Origin: an uncultured Desulfovibrio sp.
Lineage (GTDB): Bacteria > Desulfobacterota > Desulfovibrionia > Desulfovibrionales > Desulfovibrionaceae
Assembly: GCA_946490455.1 (NCBI GenBank)
Contig: CAMLXE010000011.1
Coordinates: 1 to 15,704, forward strand
Reading direction: 5' to 3'
DNA: 15,704 nucleotides
Both the position numbers and the translations under genes were made by a program. A model generated the notes under the pieces. That model was given only the letters and a program-made list of their open reading frames with translations, was not told the DNA's origin and ran no database searches. Positions 7,495 to 13,213 of this stretch are shown in pieces (position 1 is the stretch's first letter; each line of letters opens with the position of its first letter).

Positions 7495-7523
7495 TTGATA
7501 ATGAGTGTCAAGTTCTTTATCAA
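7495..7523 (-). promoter_or_regulatory. Sigma70-like promoter overlapping a Fur-like box
   Basis: On the minus strand: TTGATA (7523-7518, 5 of 6 to the -35 consensus), a 17-base spacer, then TATCAA (7500-7495, 4 of 6 to the -10). The plus-strand sequence TGATAATGAGTGTCA at 7496-7510 matches 12 of 14 positions of the 7-1-7 Fur consensus and covers the -10 and half the spacer, where repressor binding would block polymerase. The promoter faces feoA, about 280 bases from it. Confidence 0.5.
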
Positions 7524-7590
7524 AAAATAGTTGCTGCTGCACATCATTTTTTATTTTTTCAATAGAAAAGCGTGTAATACAGATAGTTAT

Positions 7591-7611
7591 AAATGAAGTT
7601 GACATTCATTT
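7591..7611 (+). promoter_or_regulatory. Fur-like palindrome before the DUF2325 gene
   Basis: A perfect inverted repeat: AAATGAA, 7 bases (GTTGACA), TTCATTT. Positions 7595-7613 match the classical 19-base Fur site at about 13 of 19 positions, weaker than the other boxes. TTGACA at 7599-7604 equals a perfect -35 but lacks a good -10 downstream. TATAAA at 7588-7593 could be a -10 but lacks a good -35. The site is likely an operator; the exact promoter is unclear. Confidence 0.4.
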
Positions 7612-7681
7612 TCAAAATTGAGAAAAGAGCTGTATTGCTGAAGCGGGATATGTTCTGCATTTCAGCTGTCGAACTGGTTAT

Positions 7682-8974
7682 GTGAAAAGCCAGGCCGCAG
7701 GGGCGTTTCTCCATGAACGCATGGTGAGATATGCGCTTTCAGAAATTGAGGACATCTGGAAGAAGAGAACGCTTGTGTCCGGACAGTGCGGACACAGCGG
7801 ATGTCCTGAGCCGATGACATGGGACTGGAGCCGGATAATGAAACATGAAGTGGATGGAACTTTGGAGGGGACGATACGACCCATATGGATGGCGGATTTA
7901 CCCTTGGCCTGTTTTCTGATCGGGTGCTGTCTGAGCTGTTCGGACAGAAGACAGCTGTTACGCAGACTGGATATTCCTGTGGACAGAATGACATCCTTTG
8001 ATGTGTACGAACTTCTTGCCCATGCGATAAAAGATGAGAACGCGTTATCGCAGCACGTCAATCAGGTTCTGAAAGGAAAGCTGGAACCAGAAATTTCCGC
8101 ACTCCGGGCGCAGAATGAGACCGTCATGCTTGATGCCTGCCGCGAAGCGCTGGGTGGGGGAGATTTTTATCGGAAGCTCTGGGTTGCTGCGACCAGACCG
8201 GACCTGTCTCAGAAGAGTCAGCATGAATTGCTGGGACTTGTTCAGATGGCCATGTTTGATTCCTTTGATGACGTCTTTTCTTCACACGGCAAGGTAAAAA
8301 AACTGGTTCGCAGGAATGAGCAGCAGGCCAGAATGCTCCGCGAATTGCGGATGAAACTTGAAAGACTGCAGACCGAAAAGGAACAGGAACTTTCGGAACT
8401 GCGTACAAGAATTCTGGATATGGAGTCGATGGCCGCTGATGCTGCCGTCCGGCATGAACGGGGAGAAAGAGAGGCTGCGCTGGAACAGGAGAACGCAGAA
8501 CTTCATGGCATGCTGGAAGAGGCTCTGGATCTGCAGACTGAGCAGGAAGCGAAACTTCAGACGTTGTCAGCAGAGCTGGCCCGTATGCAGGCTATCCATG
8601 GAACGTGTTCGGAAGAATGTGGCGGCAGATGTTCGGGGTGCACCGAGGCGTGCCCGGTCTGCAATCTCTGCCGGAAACGAGTCCTGATCGTTGGTGGTGT
8701 GGAACGGATGGAACCGCAGTATCGTACGCTTGTGGAGAGCTGTGGAGGGATTCTGGATTACCATGACGGCAAGATGCAGGGTGGAGCCAAAAAGCTGGAA
8801 AGATCATTGCAGCGCGCAGATATCATCATTTGCCCTGTCAATTGCAACAGTCACGGTGCCTGTCTGATGGTCAAGAATCTGGCAAAGAAGCACCGCAAGG
8901 TCGTCCATCTGCTTCCCAATGCCAGTATCAGTACTGTGACGCGAGTCTTTGGAGAGGTGGTTGACGCGGGATGA
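7682..8974 (+). CDS. Coiled-coil, cysteine-cluster protein with C-terminal DUF2325 domain
   Basis: A 430-residue, probably cytoplasmic protein. N-terminal part (about 30-90): cysteines in CGHSGC (36-41) and CCLSC (82-86), possibly a metal site. Residues about 205-303 are a long Glu/Lys/Arg/Leu-rich coiled coil. At 309-330 seven cysteines are spaced C-x3-C-x3-C-x2-C-x3-C-x2-C-x2-C, suggesting zinc or an iron-sulfur cluster. Residues about 332-427 match DUF2325 (KRVLIVGGVERMEPQYRTLV, CGGILDYHDGK, ADIIICPVNCNSHGA). The function of DUF2325 is not established. The start is uncertain: GTG at 7682 keeps the longest form, ATG at 7721 gives a form 13 residues shorter, and neither has a clear ribosome binding site; an in-frame stop at 7619 bounds the 5' end. 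It is the only plus-strand gene here, diverges from feoAB and has a Fur-like palindrome upstream. I infer a link to iron or redox state, not a defined reaction. Confidence 0.88.
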   Translation: MKSQAAGAFLHERMVRYALSEIEDIWKKRTLVSGQCGHSGCPEPMTWDWSRIMKHEVDGTLEGTIRPIWMADLPLACFLIGCCLSCSDRRQLLRRLDIPVDRMTSFDVYELLAHAIKDENALSQHVNQVLKGKLEPEISALRAQNETVMLDACREALGGGDFYRKLWVAATRPDLSQKSQHELLGLVQMAMFDSFDDVFSSHGKVKKLVRRNEQQARMLRELRMKLERLQTEKEQELSELRTRILDMESMAADAAVRHERGEREAALEQENAELHGMLEEALDLQTEQEAKLQTLSAELARMQAIHGTCSEECGGRCSGCTEACPVCNLCRKRVLIVGGVERMEPQYRTLVESCGGILDYHDGKMQGGAKKLERSLQRADIIICPVNCNSHGACLMVKNLAKKHRKVVHLLPNASISTVTRVFGEVVDAG

Positions 8975-9225
8975 AGACGTTTTCCCTCTCTTCCTTACTG
9001 ATGGCGTTATGACAAAACCGAGGATTGGCTTTTTCAGGCAGATATCGGGAACATGGCGTTTTGCGGTATGGCGTGTCGGTGAGAAAAGGTGAAGATGGAA
9101 CGATGCCGGAACAGGAGGTGCTGCCATGCTGCTTGTCGCATGCCAGCTCTCCGCGCTGTTCAGGCCAGACTTCCAAATGGCGTCGCTGAGCTCTCTATGA
9201 CAAGAAGACTGCGGGCATGAAGACA

Positions 9226-9264
9226 GGGCAACGGGATGGCCACGTCTGGTCCGGTCCGTTGCCC
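9226..9264 (-). repeat. Inverted repeat downstream of the 60-residue membrane protein gene
   Basis: GGGCAACGG (9226-9234) and CCGTTGCCC (9256-9264) form a perfect 9-bp stem around a 21-base loop, starting 7 bases after the stop of the small gene. There is no T-run on either side, so it is at best a weak terminator or RNA-stabilising hairpin. The rest of the gap from 8975 shows nothing I can name. Confidence 0.4.
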
Positions 9265-9271
9265 CTGCATT

Positions 9272-9454
9272 TCAGTTCCGTTTCTTTCTGCTCACATACA
9301 GGGCATAGAGAAGATTCAGTAAGGAAAGAATAAAGAGACCAAGAAGATACTTCTCACCTTCCCAGCTGAAATGATTGGCCAGAATGAAGGCGAGTCCCGC
9401 AGCAAGAGCAAAGAAGACGCTCAGGACCAGAGGGCCGACAGAATTTTTTCCCAT
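9272..9454 (-). CDS. Hypothetical 60-residue protein with two membrane helices
   Basis: A small protein of no family that I recognise. Two hydrophobic segments, about residues 7-27 (GPLVLSVFFALAAGLAFILA) and 36-54 (YLLGLFILSLLNLLYALYV), are joined by a short loop (HFSWEGEK), with a basic C-terminus (SRKKRN). This suggests a helical hairpin with both ends in the cytoplasm. The ATG at 9454 is chosen over an in-frame ATG 24 bases upstream, because a near-perfect AAGGAGG lies 9 bases before it. It stands 213 bases after the T3SS regulator on the same strand, followed by an inverted repeat. A T3SS role is not shown; it could equally be an independent gene. Confidence 0.65.
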   Translation of the reverse strand: MGKNSVGPLVLSVFFALAAGLAFILANHFSWEGEKYLLGLFILSLLNLLYALYVSRKKRN

Positions 9455-9667
9455 TGCAGTTTTCCTCCTTGCAACCACGCCATTTCATCGAATTCGGGAA
9501 ACGGTGGGCGGAAGCATGTTGTTCAAGAGAACGTTGCCTCTTTTTGAAGGAGGATGTCCATTACAATTCTGTGTGCAGGGATATGTCCTGAAAAATGGCG
9601 ATACCTCATGTCCGAATACAGGGCATGACGATGTGTCAGCCTGAAGAATCTGAAAGGCATTTTTCCA

Positions 9668-10981
9668 TTATGCGTCGGCAATATTCAGGCGCAGAAGCTT
9701 CTTGCGCAGTCCTTCCCGTGTGATGCCAAGCAGTTCTGCGGCCCGGCTCTTGTTGCCACCTGTTTGGGCCAGGGCCTCAAGAATCAGATGGCGTTCGGCT
9801 TCCTGAAGGTTGAGCGAGGCTTCAGGTCTGGACGGAGCTGCCCGCTCACTGGAAGGAGAGGAAAGGGCATTGGCCGGCTGGTTCTGTACCGAACTGGAGA
9901 CAGGCTGACTCTCGGTGAGGTGGGGGGACACACTGTTAAGAATCCGAGGCGAGAGGTCGGACGGTTCTACGCGTGCGCCGAAGGTCAGGGAGGCAGCACG
10001 TTCCATCTCGTTATTCAGTTCGCGCACATTGCCTGGCCAGTCATAGGCAAGAAGCAGTCTGCATGCCTCGGGCGTCAGAATAAGGCGGGGGCGCCCCATA
10101 TAGGCGCAGTGGCGTTCAAGAAAATGCTGCCCGAGCAGGAGAATATCGTCACCCCTGTCCCGGAGGGCAGGGAGACGGAGTTCGGCAACATTGATTCGAT
10201 AATAAAGGTCTTCCCGGAATTTCCCTTCCCGGACGGCTTCCTCAAGATTGACATTGGTGGCAGCAATCACCTTGATATCCACACTGATGGGCTTTGAACT
10301 GCCTACACGCATGACTTCCCGCTCTTCAAGAACACGCAGCAGCTTGGCCTGATTGGGAAGCGTCATGTCAGCCAGTTCATCAAGGAACAGTGTTCCTCCG
10401 GATGCCTCCTCGATAAGCCCCTTGCGAGAGGAGACACCTGTTGCCACGCCCTTTTCAATGCCGAACATTTCACTCTCGAACAGCGAGTCGGGAATTGCCG
10501 TGCAGTTGACGGCAATAAACGGGCCACTGCGCCGTGGGGAGTTGAAGTGAATGGTTTTGGCAATAACTTCCTTGCCTGATCCTGTAGGGCCGAGAATGAG
10601 CGTATTGATGGGGCGTCGGGCAATGGTCAGGGCAAGCTGGATAACCTTGCGCATGGGTTCGCACTGCCCGATAATTTTTTTCGTCTGATAGCTTTCCTGC
10701 AGAGTGCGCACCAGCTGCGTATTCCGTTCCGCAAGCAGTTCCTGTACGGCCTTCAGCTCCTCATTCCGGGCCTTGAGGTCGGCTATCAGCTGATCGCGTT
10801 GGTATTCGCGGCCTTCTACCTTGACGAGCATCATGCCGAAGGCTTCTGCCAGGCGGACGTAGTCATCCGGCCCTGCACCCTTGCTTGTCAGGGAAAAGAG
10901 CAGGTCTTCGTTGGCCGGACGTCCCCAGGCCAGATCGTCACAGAGCGTAATCAGTGTGTTCAGAAAAGAAGAATGTTCCAT
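9668..10981 (-). CDS. AAA+ Fis-family regulator, sigma54-activator-like with altered GAFTGA loop
   Basis: A cytoplasmic transcription regulator of 437 residues. The N-terminal about 100 residues match no receiver or GAF pattern I can see, and include a likely coiled coil (about 55-100). The AAA+ domain shows Walker A GPTGSGKE (131-138), Walker B GGTLFLDE (195-202) and GNVREL (317-322). A Pro/Ser-rich linker (about 350-390) leads to a Fis-type helix-turn-helix (about 400-432, NKSRAAELLGITREGLRKKL). The loop that contacts sigma54, normally GAFTGA, reads GVATGV (178-183), losing the conserved phenylalanine. It may not activate sigma54 promoters in the usual way, or may work through a changed contact. 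The start ATG has no good ribosome binding site. Lying 62 bases after sctU on the same strand, it probably regulates the T3SS genes. Confidence 0.9.
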   Translation of the reverse strand: MEHSSFLNTLITLCDDLAWGRPANEDLLFSLTSKGAGPDDYVRLAEAFGMMLVKVEGREYQRDQLIADLKARNEELKAVQELLAERNTQLVRTLQESYQTKKIIGQCEPMRKVIQLALTIARRPINTLILGPTGSGKEVIAKTIHFNSPRRSGPFIAVNCTAIPDSLFESEMFGIEKGVATGVSSRKGLIEEASGGTLFLDELADMTLPNQAKLLRVLEEREVMRVGSSKPISVDIKVIAATNVNLEEAVREGKFREDLYYRINVAELRLPALRDRGDDILLLGQHFLERHCAYMGRPRLILTPEACRLLLAYDWPGNVRELNNEMERAASLTFGARVEPSDLSPRILNSVSPHLTESQPVSSSVQNQPANALSSPSSERAAPSRPEASLNLQEAERHLILEALAQTGGNKSRAAELLGITREGLRKKLLRLNIADA

Positions 10982-11043
10982 TGAAGAGCTGCCAGTTCGG
11001 GGAATATCCGGTTGTCTTTGGACGGTGTGGACACTGAGGCACC

Positions 11044-12084
11044 TCAGCGGCGTTCCAGTGACGCCACCCAGCGCAATACTTCAGCTACAGGACCAATAAG
11101 GTCTTTGGGAATATAGGCGTTTTCCGTTCCATTTTCAAACAGGTCGTGTGCAAGAGGGACATTCCGCATGATTGGAATCCCCTCTTCCTGGGCGACTGTG
11201 ATCATGCGCTGGGCAAGCAGACCTTCTCCCTTGGCGAGAATCACGGGGAGAGGTGTCCTGCCCTGTTCGTAGTCGAGCGCTATGGCATAATGGGTTGGGT
11301 TGGTCACAAGCACCTTTGCCTTTCTGACGTTATCGAGAGAGTTTTGGGACAGCAGTTCTTGATGGAGCTGCTTGCGCTTGCCCTTGATATGGGGGTCGCC
11401 TTCCATTTCCTTGTATTCTCGTTTGACCTCATCCTTGGTCATCATGTGATTCTTGTTGTACTGCCATTTCTGAAACAGATAGTCGGCTGCCGCAATGACG
11501 CAGAAGATACCGGCTGCCATGAGCAGCAGATCCTTGACGGCAAGACCTATGGTATCCCACAGATTCCAGATGGATCCGTTCTGAATGGCAAAAAGGGTGG
11601 GCAGGTGATCCTCCATGACGATCCATACAGTAACCCCAAGAACCGTCACCTTGATGATGTTCTTGATAAATTCAACCAGATTTTTCAGGGAAAAGATTTT
11701 GTTGAACCATTTTCCGGGAGAAAGGTTGTCCATTTTGGGCATTGCCGCCTTGAAGGCAAAGAGCACACCAACCTGGGCCAGATTGGCCAGAAGGGCCACC
11801 CCCATGACCAGACCCACCACGGGAGCGATGAGCGAAAGGGAGGCTGAACCAATCACGCCAAGAGCCTGAGGAAGCGCTTCGGCATAGGGACGGGCTGCAA
11901 TTTCAAGGATACTGCCGGTCATGGCAAGCATGGTTTCCAGAATGCTGGAAGCTGTTGCTATAATATAGACGGCAAGCGCAAGGACGGTGAGTGCAGAAGC
12001 AATATCCGGACTTTTGCAGATATCGCCCTTTTCACGGGCCTCACGCAGACGTTTTGGAGTCGGTTGTTCTGTCTTGTCGCTCAT
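11044..12084 (-). CDS. sctU: Type III secretion export apparatus switch protein SctU (YscU/SpaS family)
   Basis: A 346-residue inner-membrane protein. It opens with the family signature SDKTEQPTPKRLREAREKGDI, has four hydrophobic regions up to about residue 205, and then a cytoplasmic domain. That domain holds the self-cleavage motif NPTH at 262-265 (VLVTNPTHYAIAL), which controls the switch in secreted substrates. The sequence continues to the end without breaks, so the protein should be active. The start ATG has GGAGA just upstream and overlaps the sctT stop by 4 bases. FlhB is the flagellar relative, but the neighbouring TPR protein, compact V-S-T-U layout and absence of flagellar genes favour the non-flagellar T3SS. 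Confidence 0.95.
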   Translation of the reverse strand: MSDKTEQPTPKRLREAREKGDICKSPDIASALTVLALAVYIIATASSILETMLAMTGSILEIAARPYAEALPQALGVIGSASLSLIAPVVGLVMGVALLANLAQVGVLFAFKAAMPKMDNLSPGKWFNKIFSLKNLVEFIKNIIKVTVLGVTVWIVMEDHLPTLFAIQNGSIWNLWDTIGLAVKDLLLMAAGIFCVIAAADYLFQKWQYNKNHMMTKDEVKREYKEMEGDPHIKGKRKQLHQELLSQNSLDNVRKAKVLVTNPTHYAIALDYEQGRTPLPVILAKGEGLLAQRMITVAQEEGIPIMRNVPLAHDLFENGTENAYIPKDLIGPVAEVLRWVASLERR

Positions 12085-12914
12085 GAGCTCTCCAACGGAA
12101 GCAGACGACGGAGCTGCTCCATGTTCAGCTGAAGATTGTCAAACATGCTGAATGTGTTGGACATGAGGAGCATGAAATAGAACAGAAGCAGAAACATCGC
12201 CACACCGCTCTTGATGGGCATGGCGAGGATATAGACGTTCAGCTGCGAGGCAAAGCGGTTGATAAGACCAAGCGATACGTCGGTGAGCAGACAGGCCACC
12301 ACAATGGGACCAGAGAGAAGAACCATGATGAGCATGAGCCAGCCGACCAGTCCTGCAAAGAAGAGAGGAATATCAATGGACGTAAGGGTTGAGAAAGGAA
12401 TGAGTGCGGTGACTGGCCAGAGTTCATAGGAAGCATAGACTGTTGCCAGCATGGCCATGAAGGCGCCGCTGGAGAAAAACAGATAGACGGCACTCTGAAA
12501 GAAGAAGGAACCCAGAGGCGATGTTTCTTCACCGGAAAGAGGATCCATTTCTGAAGCCATGGTGGCGCCGCGCTGGTTGTCAATGAAAAAACCTGCGCAT
12601 TGGATGGCCCAGAACAGAAGGCCTGCCAGATAGCCAAGGAGAAGGCCGATAAGGGTTTCCTTGAGAATAATGACTGAGTAGTAGGAGATCGGCCCGATTC
12701 CCATGCCCGGAAAGTTCGGAAGGGAGCTGACAATGGCCGGATGGAGAACAAGATAGCAGGCAAAGACGATGGTCATCCTGAGCTGCCCTGTAAGGATTGT
12801 TCCGGCCATGAAGGGAGCAACCTGAACCAGAATGAACAGGCGTGGCATGCCTATCAGCAGCGCCAGCAGATGCTGATAGAGATGCAGATCGGAAATCAGT
12901 GCCTGATAATCCAC
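12081..12914 (-). CDS. sctT: Type III secretion export apparatus protein SctT (YscT/SpaR family)
   Basis: A 277-residue, very hydrophobic inner-membrane protein, close to the usual length of about 260. Family features: the opening LLIGMPRLFILVQVAPFM, then LTGQLRMTIVFACYLVLHP, and later GFFIDNQRGATMASEMDPLSGEETSPLG, a conserved region of SctT/FliR. It forms the export gate with SctR and SctS. It starts with GTG (12914), with AAGG upstream, 9 bases after sctS. Its last codons overlap the sctU start. Its flagellar relative is FliR; the surrounding genes favour the T3SS version. Confidence 0.94.
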   Translation of the reverse strand: MDYQALISDLHLYQHLLALLIGMPRLFILVQVAPFMAGTILTGQLRMTIVFACYLVLHPAIVSSLPNFPGMGIGPISYYSVIILKETLIGLLLGYLAGLLFWAIQCAGFFIDNQRGATMASEMDPLSGEETSPLGSFFFQSAVYLFFSSGAFMAMLATVYASYELWPVTALIPFSTLTSIDIPLFFAGLVGWLMLIMVLLSGPIVVACLLTDVSLGLINRFASQLNVYILAMPIKSGVAMFLLLFYFMLLMSNTFSMFDNLQLNMEQLRRLLPLESS

Positions 12915-12923
12915 AGGATGCCT

Positions 12924-13184
12924 TCAGATCAGGTAGAATCGGTTAAAAATTTCGTTGGAATAGCGGAGAATTTCTCCTCCGAGCCATCCACCCATGAGAA
13001 AAAGGGTCAGAACGACTGCAATCAGTTTGACACCAAAGGAGAGCGTCTGTTCCTGCAGCTGGGTTATGGCCTGAATGAGGCTGAGCAGGATGCCCACCAC
13101 CGAGGCGATGACAATCGGCGGCATGGACAGCATGAGCACGAGGTACAGTGCTTTGACAGCATAGTTGATGGCAGTTGATTCCAC
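12924..13184 (-). CDS. sctS: Type III secretion export apparatus protein SctS (YscS/SpaQ family)
   Basis: An 86-residue, two-helix inner-membrane protein of the expected size. The pattern LMLSMPPIVIASVVGILLSL, then QAITQLQEQTLSFGVKLIAV, is characteristic of SctS/FliQ. Four copies normally assemble with five SctR and one SctT as the export gate. It begins at GTG (13184) with AAGGAG 6 bases upstream, 29 bases after the end of sctV. sctR, normally its upstream neighbour, is absent here. Confidence 0.95.
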   Translation of the reverse strand: MESTAINYAVKALYLVLMLSMPPIVIASVVGILLSLIQAITQLQEQTLSFGVKLIAVVLTLFLMGGWLGGEILRYSNEIFNRFYLI

Positions 13185-13213
13185 CTGTGGCTCCTTGCAT
13201 CCATTTTTGTGGG

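Larger units (their letters stand above)
7214..7681. other. Divergent AT-rich intergenic region between feoA and the DUF2325 gene
   Basis: 468 bases hold no convincing protein gene, but carry three Fur-like boxes, a minus-strand promoter, a structured stretch with a strong terminator and the control region of the plus-strand gene. Short ORFs here lack ribosome binding sites. The local T- and A-rich tracts (for example 7524-7560) contrast with the neighbouring coding sequence. Confidence 0.7.

Noticed and set aside
7307..7495. Minus-strand ORF of 62 codons in the feo leader
   Set aside because: It starts about where transcription would begin, has no ribosome binding site and no recognisable family. 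The structured-RNA reading explains the region better, though a leader peptide cannot be excluded.
8928..9176. Minus-strand ORF of 82 codons downstream of the DUF2325 gene
   Set aside because: It overlaps the 3' end of that gene, has no ribosome binding site and no domain or membrane pattern.
9640..9668. Possible hairpin with T-run after the regulator gene
   Set aside because: The stem is only 4 bp (GCCT/AGGC) and the T-run follows it on the plus strand, the wrong direction for the regulator.
11036..11049. Short palindrome CTGAGG-CA-CCTCAG at the sctU stop
   Set aside because: Only 6 bp with a two-base centre and no T-run; too weak to call a terminator between sctU and the regulator gene.
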